Shown piece after piece: positions 18,045 through 28,742 of a stretch of 64,000 bases of DNA. The translations under genes and the position numbers were made by a program. Numbering within the stretch: the stretch's first letter is position 1; each line of letters opens with the position of its first letter. The notes under the pieces are model-generated. The model had not been told where the DNA came from and did not search any database. It worked only from the letters and a program-made list of their open reading frames with translations. Source of the stretch: Pseudoips prasinana (lineage: Eukaryota > Arthropoda > Insecta > Lepidoptera > Nolidae); the NCBI GenBank assembly GCA_951640165.1, contig OX621263.1:4300501-4364500 (forward strand), written 5' to 3'.

Positions 18045-18773
18045 TTGGCACACTGCCCCGCAAGATGCAGCGTAGTGCGTGAGTGCGTGTTCTAACGTTG
18101 CTTGTAAGTATCTGCGTTTGTATAGAAAACACGCACAGTCCAACTCACTGAAACGCATCCACGCGCGTTCATGCAGATGCGTGTTCTGTGTGGACTGAGC
18201 GTGGTTTCTATACAAACGGAGATACTTAGCATCTTTTAAATAATTATAAAATATTAAATCACTTAATATACTAACAAATCACAACAAGACTAATCAAATT
18301 CCTATGTAATTACCTCAACCTTTACTATGAAACTACAACTGGGATACCTATGTAATTTCGCCTATCTTTAATCTTTAACATATAACTGTTACCTAAACAA
18401 TCACACGTACACACTTACACACACTCATTCGCCTTTTCATTCTCTGCATATATTTGTATTTTTCTTTGCTTGTATTTTTTTTTACTCATATTATTACCGT
18501 CATAAATCAATGTAGCAATTGTATTTTCCTTATATCATAATGTAACCTATGGAGTGGGCTCTGGTGACCTGTAATACAGGTTTTTTATTAAACCTACCAC
18601 GGGCACCAGCTCTCATAAAGTAGATTTGTCTTAATTATATCCTTTACTGTTGTTGCTAACCTACTTGTGTAAACTTTATGAGAGAAATAAATGGTTATTA
18701 TTATTGTTACTTACAAGCAACGTTAGAAAACGCACTCACGCACTACGCTGCGTCATGCGGGGCACTGTGCCAA
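18045..18773. mobile_element. MITE 'W' with long TIRs, split by a retroposon
   Basis: The outer ends TTGGCACACTGCCCCGC and GCGGGGCACTGTGCCAA are inverse copies, continued by GCAGCGTAGTGCGTGAGTGC. Inside, TTTGTATAGAAA and TTTCTATACAAA form a second inverted pair. The 479-bp segment 18229-18707 is a separate insertion. Confidence 0.65.
18229..18707 (+). repeat. Retroposon 3' fragment inserted in MITE 'W'
   Basis: It ends AATAAATGGTTATTATTATT, like many non-LTR 3' tails. TACTTA is present on both sides (18223-18228, 18708-18713). It has no coding frame of note. Confidence 0.55.
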
Positions 18774-18872
18774 TCTTCTAGGCCTAAATGTATGCAGAAA
18801 TACAGATTTTTTTTAAAACGTTAGGTCTTCTTTATGTTCCATTGCGGAAGCGACCTTGACTCTGCCCGGCCT

Positions 18873-19115
18873 GGGGCTCCACCGACTAAGTCGCCGAACT
18901 TCGATTTCTAAAATGGCGTTCAAATAAATAAAGGTTAAAAATTACATAATGAATCGTTAAATCGACTTACATGAGCACATGTGACGTCATAAATGGTACG
19001 GAATTGATTGTTAACGTTGAAGCCGATTTAACGATTGATTAAGTCATTTTTAACCTTTATTTATTTGAACGCCATTTGAGAAATCGAAGTTCGGCGACTT
19101 AGTCGGTAGAGCCCC
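18873..19115. mobile_element. Palindromic MITE 'P', copy 3 (complete, 243 bp)
   Basis: It runs from GGGGCTCCACCGACTAAGTC to GACTTAGTCGGTAGAGCCCC with nearly self-complementary arms. It is the best complete copy in the window. Confidence 0.75.
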
Positions 19116-19121
19116 TGGGAG

Positions 19122-19340
19122 GCCGAGAGACGAGCCCTGGTCGCTGCGATCGCACGGGATCTTTCGCCCACAACAGTCGTGCATGCGAATTTAGCTGGCG
19201 ATTCCACCAAATGGGACGTCGTGGTGTCCTTTTGTGAGGCAGTTGTGCTCCAGAAGGAGGCCGCCGAGTGGGATCGGGAGCGAGCCGATCCCGCTTGCAG
19301 ACGGATGAGGCGTCAGGGCGGCGACAGCAGCCGGTAGCCA
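19122..19340 (+). pseudogene. R1/TRAS-like LINE, ORF2 C-terminal remnant
   Basis: The plus strand encodes about 70 residues, including LVAAIARDLSPTTVV, WDVVVSFCEAVVLQKEAAE and an Arg-rich end before a TAG. This resembles the extreme C-terminus of R1-group retrotransposon ORF2 proteins. The region up to 19568 is its 3' UTR: CAGCATACCCGCGTTCCCGG, CATCAGGCGCCACGAG and CCACGGCAGGTTAG recur on the minus strand at 61145-61335. All catalytic domains are missing. Confidence 0.6.
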
Positions 19341-19568
19341 ACTCCCCTCGGGGCTGCGGTGGCAGTATGAGAAGTGTTCTGCCACCACGCGAAAGCAGCT
19401 CCAGTCTCTGCGCTGGACTGGCAGGAGTCAATAGGGGAATGCAATGCAGAGTCCTCTCAGGGTACGTGTCCCGACCATTTGAGACATAGCGCAAAAGGAG
19501 AGCAGCATACCCGCGTTCCCGGGGCTCCCGCCATCAGGCGCCACGAGATCCACGGCAGGTTAGACTAA
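19341..19568 (+). repeat. 3' UTR of the R1-like LINE remnant
   Basis: GC-rich sequence shared in its last 70 bases with 61145-61335. The overlapping short open frames on both strands are shadows of this repeat. Confidence 0.55.
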
Positions 19569-19794
19569 TGATATTAGCCCTTATACAATATTTTTATGAA
19601 TTGAGGCTAGAATCGCCTTGACAAAGGGTTTAAAGTTAGAATGTGTTTGCCATTCAGATAAAAAATAATAGGTATTTAAAAAAAAAAGTTGGATCAATTC
19701 CACTTACTCTTTACTGCAACTCTTGTAAGCCAGAAGGTCGTGGATTTTTGGTTTTTATTTATGTATTCAAAAATACATAAGTATGACATGTATT

Positions 19795-19890
19795 TGGAAA
19801 TATATAAGTATGTTTATCAATTGTCTGGTTGCCAAAGTACAGGCTCTGCCTCGTTTGGGATCAAATGGCAGTGTGTTAGTTTTCCTAAGA
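19795..19890 (+). repeat. SINE family 1 fragment
   Basis: ATATATAAGTATGTTTATCA, TGTCTGGTTGCC and GTTTGGGATCAAATGGCAGT are family-1 body blocks. Confidence 0.5.
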
Positions 19891-19909
19891 TATTTATTTA
19901 ATTGATACC

Positions 19910-19985
19910 CTGGGGTCGACTTACACCCCCCTCATGGGGTGAAATGGGGTTGTGGTATTCGTCCCCGTCACCACAAAGTACATTT
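19910..19985 (-). repeat. RTE-derived fragment
   Basis: CATGGGGTGAAATGGGG and CGTCACCACAAAG match the outer block of the minus-strand element at 9887-10045. Confidence 0.4.
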
Positions 19986-20004
19986 ATATATATGAACTAA
20001 CTAT

Positions 20005-20455
20005 CCCAACATTTGATCCAAGCGGCATCTTAGGCGGCGACGATCGCATTGTTGGCCCCTTAAGACGTGATCGGTGATCCCGTGCAAGTCTGTCACATCC
20101 TCACATCACACCCTCATTTAGAATTCCATCTTTTTACTTCAGCGGCCGACAGGGCCTCTAACGGCTAAGTCGCCGAACATCGATTTCTTAAATGGCGTTC
20201 AAATAAATAAAGGTTAAAAATGACTTAATCAATCGTTAAATCGGCTTCAACGTTGACAATCAATTCCGGACCATTTATGACGTCACCCATTTATGTGGTC
20301 ATGGAAGCCGATTTAACGATTGATGTTCGGCGACTTAGCCGGTAGAGCCCCTGAGCTGTGGCCCGAAGCTATAAGGACGCTCTCAGGTATTAGTCGCTTA
20401 AATTAAGCTACTGGTGAGAGCCTTCTGCGCTAGCCAACTGCTCGTTGTCATCAAT
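20005..20455 (+). repeat. Retroposon 3' region 'R', split by MITE 'P' copy 4
   Basis: Blocks CCTTAAGACGTGATCGGTGA, GAGCTGTGGCCCGAAGC and AGCCTTCTGCGCTAGCCAA recur in inverse orientation at 34556-35000 without the interruption at 20152-20351. The final ATACCCAAGTGCTGAA block of the family is at 21345-21400. Confidence 0.55.
20152..20351. mobile_element. Palindromic MITE 'P', copy 4 (right arm deleted inside)
   Basis: It starts GGGCCTCTAACGGCTAAGTC and ends CGACTTAGCCGGTAGAGCCC. The right arm lacks the AAATAAATAAAGG segment. Confidence 0.65.
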
Positions 20456-21000
20456 TTTTTTTACTACATTTAAAAATATATGTGATAACACAGAACGCAC
20501 GGACGGACTAATTCAAAATTTCTTTGTTACTTTAATGCTGAATACGAGTATTTTACTGTGTATACAACATGTAACTTAATTAACGCACATCCTGAAAATA
20601 GTTTGTTCAGAATCGTTTACTGAATCGATTTATATCATTTTTAATATAGGTAATTTTTTATTACAAAATAATTCAAACGACGGAAACTATTGTCATATTG
20701 TCAAAACAAATTGAAATGGACCTTAAGTCAAAGTAATAAGACTTTTAAAATGGCAGTGTATTTGTATTCATAAAAATTCCATCATTCAATACAAAATAAA
20801 GAAAACTAAACTTTATTCCAAGAAACTCATTTAGTAAATAACAATGCATATACAAGTTAAATAAAAAAATGCAGTGTATGTATTATGATTACAACATAAT
20901 ATTCTAATTGGGGTGTATGAGGGTGTGCGTTAATTACGTTACATGTTGTATGTACTGCATTGTGATTTGTGAGCTTCACATGTACAGGTGTAATAATAAT
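20456..21000. other. AT-rich stretch without recognised features
   Basis: No convincing frame or terminal repeat seen; the 96-codon frame beginning near 20908 runs into a SINE and is not supported as a gene. Confidence 0.5.
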
Positions 21001-21335
21001 AATAATGTCCTCCCGACCGAATTTCGGCCACGGCGGCCAGTCTCAATGGAGACTAGCCAATTGTGCAGGACATATTATAGTGAACGAGTGTGTGCGCAAA
21101 CACTGGGGCACTTTCAATTCCATAATTCTCATGATCCGCTGGGACGACTAGCGACACGACCGGAAAGAGGTCAGGTACAGGACAGACGGCTTTATTAACT
21201 TCCAGACTTCGGGCTGACACTGCAAAATTTGTTATTACGGAAAAACCCTAAAATCACTTTTTGGCTCGACCCAGGATTTGAACCCAGGACCTCATTATTG
21301 CGGTTGAACACGCTACCGCTAGACTAATGAGTCAC
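21001..21335 (-). repeat. tRNA-derived SINE, family 2 (complete reference copy)
   Basis: On the minus strand: A box (TAGTCTAGCGGTAGCG), B box (GGGTTCAAATCCTGG), body with GACCTCTTTCCGGTCGTGTC, GTTTGCGCACACACTCG and GGCCGCCGTGGCCGAAATTC, then an ATT tail at the left border. Confidence 0.75.
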
Positions 21336-21618
21336 TAGGCAGTACAAGTGTACGTTAATACCCAAGTGCTGAAGAAATTTCATTAAGTATTTCCTTATTA
21401 CATTTTAAAAAGTTCCGTCCAGGGGCTCTAACGGCTAAGTCGCCGAACATCGATTTCTTAAATGGCGTTCAAATAAATAAAGGTTAAAAATGACTTAATC
21501 ATCGTTAAATCGGCTTCCATGAGCACGTGTGACGTCATACATTGTCCGAAATCGATTGTCAACGTTGAAGCCGATTTAAAGATTGATTAAGTTATTTTTA
21601 ACCTTTATATATATAATA

Positions 21619-22893
21619 GGTCTTTACCTATGAAATTGCCGTTTTGTATGAAAAAATTTAAACGAATTTTTTTCATGAATTTTTTTATTTGTATTAATCG
21701 AAGTAATCACCCATGCAATCAATGCATCTTTGCCATCGCAGTGGCAGTTTATTGATGCCCTTCTTAAAGAAATCAGCTGGACGGGAGGCAACAAATTCTT
21801 CAAATGCATTTTGTACTGCCTCTCGGGTATTGAATTTTTTTCCCGCCAAGAAGTTATCCAAATTCTGGAAAAAGTAGTAGTCTGTAGGCGCAAGGTCTGG
21901 TGAGTAGGGCGGATGACGGAGAGCTTCCAACCCCAGTTCTTGCAACTTGGAGACCGTCTGCTGTGCAGTATGAGGTCGCGCGTTGTCGTGCAGGAGCAGC
22001 GGAGACGAGCGATTGACCAATGCTGGTTGGAGATGCGCCAGCTTCTCCATCATTGTGCTCAGTTCTTCACAGTACACATCTGCAGTAATGCTCACCCCGT
22101 TTGGTAAGAAGCTGTGATGAATCACACCGGCGCTAGACCACCAAACAGTGACCATCACTTTTCTAGGGGTAAGTTTTCGTTTAGGGCATTGTTTAGGTGC
22201 TGAACCAGGATCCAACCAACTTGCTGAGCGCTTGCGGTTATCAAACAGAATCCATTTTTCATCGCAGGTAACAATGCGGTTCAAAATTCCTTCATTTGTG
22301 TGTCTGTTGAGCAGTGCAAGGCACGTCTCGACGCGTACTTCGCGCTGGCGATCATTGAGTTCGTGGGGCACCCATTTGTCAAGCTTTTTTACCTTGCCAA
22401 TTTGACGCAAATGGACCAATATTGTTTTGACGCTAACGTCGAAAGCTGCTGCTAATTCAGCCGTAGATTGTGTATCATCAGCTTCCACAACCGCCTTTAA
22501 TTCGTCATTGTCGACCAAAGTCTTCGGACGACCGCGAGGTTCATTTTTCAGGTCGAAATTTCCAGAACGGAAGCGAGCAAACCAATAACAGGTGGTGCGT
22601 TGGTTTGTAGTGTTAGCTCCGTAAACGTCATTGATGTTGCGTGCCGCTTGTGCCGCGTTGCTGCCACGACGGTACTCATATTCCATAATTACTCGAATTT
22701 TTAACGTATCCATGATGACAAAAAAGATTGAAATGCGATGAAAATGTAACACTAATCAATAAAGAAATGACTACTTTTGGAAAAAAGAATCCATGTTTTT
22801 AAAATAAAATTAATTTGAAATTAGAATTCTTAGCCAAACAAAAATTATTTTGATTTGAAATGGCCAGTACTGCAGAACGGCAATTTCATAGGT
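21619..22893 (-). mobile_element. mariner element, copy 2 (one TIR clipped)
   Basis: The right-hand (3') TIR at 21619 is intact next to TA (21617-21618). The promoter-side TIR ends at CATAGGT and then turns into poly(T), so its last 10 or so bases are lost where LINE A begins. The transposase gene is intact, but the element may no longer be mobile because one end is incomplete. Confidence 0.9.
21694..22713 (-). CDS. mariner transposase, copy 2 (339 aa, intact)
   Basis: This is the same protein as copy 3: 339 residues, ATG at 22713, D151, D243 and D278 of the D,D34D triad, WVPHEL at 114-119 and YSPDLAP at 270-276. Residue 94 is Ser. A few silent or UTR differences separate it from copy 1 (for example at 21805). 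Although its own element has a damaged end, it could supply enzyme in trans to the other two copies. Expression is not shown by the sequence. Confidence 0.93.
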   Translation of the reverse strand: MDTLKIRVIMEYEYRRGSNAAQAARNINDVYGANTTNQRTTCYWFARFRSGNFDLKNEPRGRPKTLVDNDELKAVVEADDTQSTAELAAAFDVSVKTILVHLRQIGKVKKLDKWVPHELNDRQREVRVETCLALLNRHTNEGILNRIVTCDEKWILFDNRKRSASWLDPGSAPKQCPKRKLTPRKVMVTVWWSSAGVIHHSFLPNGVSITADVYCEELSTMMEKLAHLQPALVNRSSPLLLHDNARPHTAQQTVSKLQELGLEALRHPPYSPDLAPTDYYFFQNLDNFLAGKKFNTREAVQNAFEEFVASRPADFFKKGINKLPLRWQRCIDCMGDYFD

Positions 22894-23089
22894 TTTTTTT
22901 TTTGGGTGTGGGTAGTTGTAGCAGTTGCAAGAAAAATTATAGCTCTGTATTTAAAATTCAAATTTAATTAGTTATTAGCCATATTATTGCAAATTTATGT
23001 GTAAAAACAGTTGATAATATTGTCTACCTACCAGTTAAGTGTTTTCTCCATTCAAGCACAAACATAATTCCACAAACAACACTATCACC

Positions 23090-23842
23090 ATGGACACAAT
23101 TGTAAGTTCCATTGACACCATGATGGACCTCTTCAACACGAAAGTAGCTAACATTGAAGCCCAAATACTGCACAACAGCAAGCAGCAGGCCAGCAGTCAA
23201 CAAAGCAGCAGTCTACAGCCCACTGATCTGGCAGCAGAGTTCTCAGCATTCCGTACTCTCATACTTCAGTTGCTGTCAAATCTCCAGCAGCAGGTTAGGC
23301 TGATTGCACAAACAACTGATGGCTTGGAAATGTATAACAGGCGCAAGATTCTTCTACTGCATGGAGTTAATGAAGATGAGAAAGTCGACACGGCGCAGGC
23401 GGTTGTGAGTGTTGTGAAAGATCGCCTTAAGTTACAGGACTTCGATGTCAGTGCCATCAAGCGGTGCCAAAGGCTAGGTAAAACCTCCAAGCCAGATAAA
23501 CCGCGTCCAATTCTATTCAAAATCCGTGACATGGATATCCGCTCTAAAATTTGGAACGCCAAAACTAGCTTGAAAGGCTCCGGTATCACGCTCTCGGAAT
23601 TTCTGACCAAGTCGAGGCATGATTTATTTATGTTAGCGCGTGAACGGTGCGGAATTTCAAGATCGTGGACAAATATGGGCACTGTTTATGTTCTTGGGCC
23701 AAACAACTCATGGCAAAGGATTCTTTCCGTCTCGGACCTCAATAAGATCGAGAAACAGGACATTATCAAGCCGGTTGAGCCAGGTGCATCGAAACCGACA
23801 TCAACTCGATCCAGGCGAGCTGCCGCCGTCACCAAGAAGTGA
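23090..23842 (+). CDS. LINE A ORF1 protein (250 aa)
   Basis: This is likely an RNA-binding, ribonucleoprotein-forming protein of the retrotransposon. The ATG at 23090 follows ATCACC; the frame is open 17 codons upstream without an ATG. Residues 1-100 are Gln/Ser-rich and leucine-spaced, consistent with a coiled coil. From about residue 95 the sequence YNRRKILLLHGVNE, then SAIKRCQRLGK and PRPILFKIRDM, resembles the RRM-plus-C-terminal fold of L1-type ORF1 proteins. The C-terminus is basic (RSRRAAAVTKK). The frame is intact. The assignment is from layout and motif style rather than a database match. Confidence 0.7.
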   Translation: MDTIVSSIDTMMDLFNTKVANIEAQILHNSKQQASSQQSSSLQPTDLAAEFSAFRTLILQLLSNLQQQVRLIAQTTDGLEMYNRRKILLLHGVNEDEKVDTAQAVVSVVKDRLKLQDFDVSAIKRCQRLGKTSKPDKPRPILFKIRDMDIRSKIWNAKTSLKGSGITLSEFLTKSRHDLFMLARERCGISRSWTNMGTVYVLGPNNSWQRILSVSDLNKIEKQDIIKPVEPGASKPTSTRSRRAAAVTKK

Positions 23843-24519
23843 TCTCATTTATTCTTCTTGTGGTAGTCTGGGTAGTAAGTAAACATTTACTTAAAATAAT
23901 TAAGCAGGTACCCCAACATTTAATTATTATTACAGTGTTTGATGGTCTAACCTAAATTTTTCTTTTGACGTACGGATCAGTCAGAGAGTATATAATCATA
24001 TATGGTTTCTACATTCTCGAATACTTTCAGAGAGTAAGTAATCACTGTGACCATTGACCATATAACTACTCTATCACATTGAAATGTGGACAAATTAAGA
24101 AGATATGGTGGTAAAATTCGCCATGATTATCTTATAGCATCTATAATGTTCGAACGCATACTATCTTTTTTTTATTTTTGTCTAAGTATGAACTAGTTGG
24201 GTATCTCTTGGAATGCATACTCCCCAGACTATTATTTTGTCTATCATATTTCTTTTTTGTTTATTTTTACGTTAGGTTTGAGTATTTTACCTGTTAGCCT
24301 CGATATCAAGTAGCTATTTTTATTTCTTTTACATTGTGTTTGTATATTTCTTTTTTTTTATGTTTTACTTTAACGCTCAGCTGGTGGGTGGACCAAAGTA
24401 ATACAACATATTAATTTTAATTCAATTTAAAGCATATTAAGTAAATATTCTATAGAAAATTAGGTATATTTTATAGTATAGTATAGTATTTATTGTATAT
24501 TAGTTATTTATATATTATT

Positions 24520-27458
24520 ATGTCTGATTTTGGAAGCGATGTTGAAGATTTTGTCTCAGCTTGTAGTGACGACGTGAGTTTTCTCAGTATTCCGTCTTTA
24601 AGTGAAACCTTAATATCTCAGTTCTCTGACGAACCTAGGAACTTTAATGTTGTTCACATTAATGCACAGAGTATTCCGGCACACTATTCCGACATGCTGG
24701 CCAGTTTTGACTGTAAGAACATCCACGCCATTCTTGTTTCCGAATCGTGGCTTAAACCATGCTTGCCCTCTACTTCATATTCGTTGCCCGGTTTTCAATT
24801 GATCAGAAATGACCGGATAAACGGCGGTGGTGGTGGTGTTGCCATATACCTTCGACCACACATTCCTTTCAGCGTTATTAATATGTCGGCCCAGCCCCCA
24901 CCGTCTAACACCGGCGAACATCTTTTTCTGGAAGTAGAGTTGCATCACACAAAAATTCTCCTTGGGGTTTACTACTGTCCTTCGTCACATATTAATTTCT
25001 TCTCCTCATTGGATACTCTCTTAGCAAACTTAGTTCCTTCTTACAGTCATACAATAGTCATGGGTGACTTCAACACCTGTCTTCTTAGAAATGATTCACG
25101 TTCTTCTGCACTCCGTTCACTCATTGAGTCTAATAACCTTTCCCTTTTACCTTTAACTGCTACTCACAACTTTCCTCACTGCACGCCTTCACTCCTTGAT
25201 CTTATTTTTGTTTCTTCCAAAGAGCACGTGGCCAAACATGGCCAGTGCTCGGCGGATTCTTTCTCTTATCACGACCTTCTTTATTTATCCTATAAAATTC
25301 GCCCACCTAAGGCAAAACCTAAAATCATTATTCAGCGCAATTTTGGTGGTATGAACGTTGCCAATCTAAAAGTAGACGCGGGTAACATTGACTGGACTTC
25401 ACTATTTGATTCGCAAACTATTGACGAAAAGGTTTATCTGTTCGAAATGTACATGCTTCAGCTTTATGACGTACACGCACCTTTAAAAGCCATAAAACTA
25501 AAACATATTCCAGCGCCTTGGCTTACACAGGACATACGAAAATCGATTGATATTTCTTATCAATCGATTTTGCAGGAGCTAAATCGAAATATAAATCCAA
25601 TCCATCCGCTGAAAACAAAAGTAAGTACGTTTCGGCCAGGAACCATAGTAATAAGGTGTGTAGGAATGCTCAACGCCAACACATCCACAGCTCTGTACAA
25701 AATGGAGACCCAGCCAAAGTCTGGAAGTATTTGAGATCAATAGGGATAGGAAAATCACGCCAAGTTGACACTCCCAATAATTTAGACATAAATTCACTCA
25801 ATAGTCATTTCTCAACTTCGTCCAACTTTGATAGGACAACCAAATTAAATACCTTACGGTACCTTTCATCAATTCCTACCCCTGATCATTCTGAGTTTGT
25901 CTTTAATCAGTTTTCCACTTGTGATGTTAAGAAGAGCGTACTATCAATTACTTCCAATTCCGTTGGAAGTGATTGTATCAGTCGCAATATGATCCTTCCT
26001 ATCCTCGACGAAATCCTTCCGGTCCTTACCCACCTCCTTAATTTTTCCATTTCTACAGCTACTTTTCCATCAACATGGAAAAGTGCTCAGATAATCCCAC
26101 TACCTAAAAAACGGAATCCCTCATCCTTTTCCGAATATCGTCCTATCTCCATACTACCTTTCCTGTCCAAAGTTCTGGAACGCCTCGTCCACAACCAACT
26201 GAGTACATTCCTCTCCAAGAATATCCTACTTAATCCTTCACAGTCCGGTTTTCGTCCAGGTCACAGTACAGCCACCGCTCTTATCAATATTGCGGATGAT
26301 ATTCGACTAGGCATGGAATGTGGAAAGTTCACGGTGCTTGCGCTGCTTGATTTCAGCAACGCATTCAACACTGTGGACTTTGACATTCTACTTGGCATAT
26401 TACGCTCTCTTAATATATCTCCAATGGTAATTGATTGGTTTCGTAGTTACCTGTTTGGCCGTCGGCAACGGATTCGTATTGACGATAACTACTCGTCGTG
26501 GTGTTACACCAGTGCTGGCGTGCCACAGGGTGGCGTTTTATCTCCACTACTCTTCACTATATTTATAAATTCGATTTCCTCTCGCTTAACTTCTTCCTAC
26601 CACCTTTATGCCGACGACTTACAAATATACACTCAGGCACCGGTTGAGCACCTTAGCGATGGCATTGATATTATTAACAATGATATGGAGAAAATCAACA
26701 AATGGAGCACAGACCACGGTCTCACAGTAAACCCCTCCAAAACTCAGGTCATCGTGATTGGCAGTTCTAGAATGCACAACAAAGTTGACTGGACCCATAC
26801 CCCTCAAGTAATATTTAACAATACAATAATACCACTCAGTGAAAAGGTTAAAAACTTGGGGGTATACTTTGATCGAACACTGTCTTGGGGTCCACAAATA
26901 GAACAGACCAGTCGCAAATTATATGCTGCAGCAGGATCCTTAAGGAGGTTACGTAATTTTCTCCCAATTGCCACCAAAATTGCACTAGCTCAATCCCTCC
27001 TTCTTCCAATCCTTGACTATGCTGACGCCAGCTATCTTGACCTTACGGAGGACAAACTAGATAAACTCGAGCGACTTCAAAACTTCTGCATAAGGTTCAT
27101 ATTTGGACTCCACAAATATGATCATGTTTCCGAATTTCGTAGAAAACTCGAGTGGTTACCCATTCGCCTTCGCCGAAATACTCATGTACTCTCCCTTCTT
27201 TATAGCATTTTATTTAATCCCACGGCTCCCTTTTACCTCAAGATTAGGTTTCAATTCCTGTGTGACACACATTCTAGATCCTTGAGATCGTCAGAGAATC
27301 TAGAACTCCAGTTGCCCACACATTCCACTAATTTCTACGACAAATCTTTCACTGTACAGGCTGCTCGATTGTGGAATTCACTCCCTCTGTATATCAGACG
27401 CGCGCAAACTTTAAGTTCTTTCAAAACACTTTTAAAAAAACATTATCTATCACTTTAA
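24520..27458 (+). pseudogene. LINE A ORF2 (endonuclease plus reverse transcriptase), frameshifted
   Basis: The ATG at 24520 (MSDFGSDVED) opens an APE-type endonuclease: VVHINAQSI, VSESWL, GGGGGVAIYL, VMGDFNTCLL, LLDLIFVSS and SYHDLLYLS. This frame ends at 25734. The reverse transcriptase continues in another frame. The natural switch lies near 25570-25585, where the second frame reads AKSKYKSNPSAENKSKY. It then has EYRPISILPFLSKVLERLVH, SGFRPGHSTATAL, LLDFSNAFNTVD, GVPQGGVLSPLLF and the catalytic YADD near 26609, ending at 27458 with WNSLPLYIRR. One indel therefore separates the domains; otherwise both are complete, so the copy is young but apparently inactive. Confidence 0.85.
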
Positions 27459-27851
27459 TCTTCACAGCTCGCGATCTTCCATCTTCCTCAAAAATTTCTT
27501 TAGTCTTCATAATTATTGTTTATATTTATTTATAGTATATTAAAAAGTAGGGAACTATATATATTTATATATAGGTATATTTTTATGTTATATATCTATA
27601 TATTGTGTGTGTATATATATAATATTTGTACCTAGGTAGGTACATATATATGTAAATGTATATAAGTAGATGCACTGCCAACTACCACTTTATCTCCCTG
27701 CATTGCTTTGGTTCATCCAACGGTTGTCTGGAAGAGATTGCTGTATTAGCGATAAGACCGCCGTTTGTACCTTATTATATAAGTTAATTGATATTATAAT
27801 GTTATGCTTCAATTTGGTGCAATAAAGTGTTATCTATCTATCTATCTATCT
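27459..27851 (+). other. LINE A 3' UTR with conserved hairpin block and TCTA tail
   Basis: TA-rich sequence (27545-27665) is followed by GGTTGTCTGGAAGAGATTGC and AGCGATAAGACCGCC, the block seen at 1855-1905, and by GGTGCAATAAAGTG with a TCTA microsatellite. In CR1-like elements such 3' structures are thought to be recognised by the reverse transcriptase; that role here is inference. Confidence 0.6.
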
Positions 27852-28013
27852 AACGCCATTTAAGAAATCGATGTTCGGCGACTTAGCCGGTAGAACCCCA
27901 GAATGTCAATATTTAATCACATGACATTAGTAAAATCGAGAGTGGGTCATGGGTAATGACATCAAATAAATTTGCATTATCAAAGTTTGTTGATAGTTTG
28001 TTGATATACGTAA

Positions 28014-28290
28014 TCTAAACATAATATAATAAAATCGTAGGAAAGTCAAAATTGTACATGGAATATTTTTTTAAAACGATACTTGAGGAGTGAGCTACAA
28101 TCGATATCGAAACCAAAAATATAATTTTAAGAATTGTCTGTTTGGCGGTATGTATTTCCGGACTAAACTCTAAAAGTACTGCATGGATTAACTTAAAATT
28201 TTGCATGAATATTACTAAGAGGTCGGGTCAACATATAGGCTGTGATCATTTATAAATTTTAACGCGGGTAAAACCGCGGGGCACATCTAG
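28014..28290 (+). mobile_element. Helitron family A (277 bp)
   Basis: It starts TCTAAACATAATATAATAAA after an A and ends with the hairpin CGCGGGTAAAACCGCG, GGGCACAT and CTAG. The base after CTAG is A rather than T. Confidence 0.7.
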
Positions 28291-28312
28291 ATATCTAATA
28301 AGTGTAGCGTAA

Positions 28313-28742
28313 AGGTCCAACCACACCAAACGGCCCGCATCGGCCAGTATCGCACCGCACGGACGCGGTCGGATGCCGCCGCATCCGACCGGATGCGGTC
28401 GGATACGGTCGAATGCGACGGCATCCGACCGCGTCCGGCCGGACGTCGCGTCGTCGCATACTACTACTTTCGCTTCTTTTTTAGTTTCATAGTTTTAAGC
28501 CCCAGCGCACCCGGAGGAACCCGAACGCAGGCGGACGGCTCCTAGCGCATTCGGCGGTATTCGAACGTATGCGCCGGTATCCGAACGCATGGGGACGGAG
28601 CCGATCGCGTGTCGCGGCATGTCACCGGCTGTGTTTATCCTTGACTTGGTAATATAAACTTTAAACACTGTATACAAGATTTAAATTCGTTTAAAGATTG
28701 TAAAATTCGTTTCGATGCGGGCCGTTTGGTGTGGTTGGACCT
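28313..28742. mobile_element. PIF/Harbinger-like MITE (430 bp)
   Basis: TIRs of about 30 bp start AGGTCCAACCACACCAAACG and end with the inverse. A TAA trinucleotide flanks both sides (28310-28312, 28743-28745), the TWA duplication typical of PIF/Harbinger. The interior is strikingly GC-rich, with repeated CGGTCGGATGCGG and CGCATCCGACCG motifs. No transposase. Confidence 0.75.

Larger units (their letters stand above)
22894..27851 (+). mobile_element. LINE A: CR1/Jockey-group non-LTR retrotransposon
   Basis: The unit runs from a poly(T)-led 5' border against mariner copy 2 to a (TCTA)n tail at 27830-27851. It has ORF1 (RNA-binding type), an unusually long 0.68-kb inter-ORF spacer, ORF2 with endonuclease and reverse transcriptase separated by a frameshift, and a 3' UTR with the hairpin block shared with 1855-1905. 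The clade label is from overall motif style. Confidence 0.8.
21422..27899. mobile_element. Palindromic MITE 'P', copy 5, split by 6.2 kb of insertions
   Basis: The left arm and interior occupy 21422-21616 (starting GGGGCTCTAACGGCTAAGTC). The missing right end, AACGCCATTTAAGAAATCGA to AGCCGGTAGAACCCC, appears at 27852-27899. Mariner copy 2 and LINE A lie between. Colinearity with copy 3 shows the two pieces were once adjacent. Confidence 0.75.

Noticed and set aside
19099..19494. 131-residue minus-strand frame in GC-rich DNA
   Set aside because: It overlaps an R1-like LINE 3' end in the other orientation; GC content alone explains its openness.
23266..23682. 138-residue minus-strand open frame
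   Set aside because: It is antisense to LINE A ORF1 and has no motif of its own.
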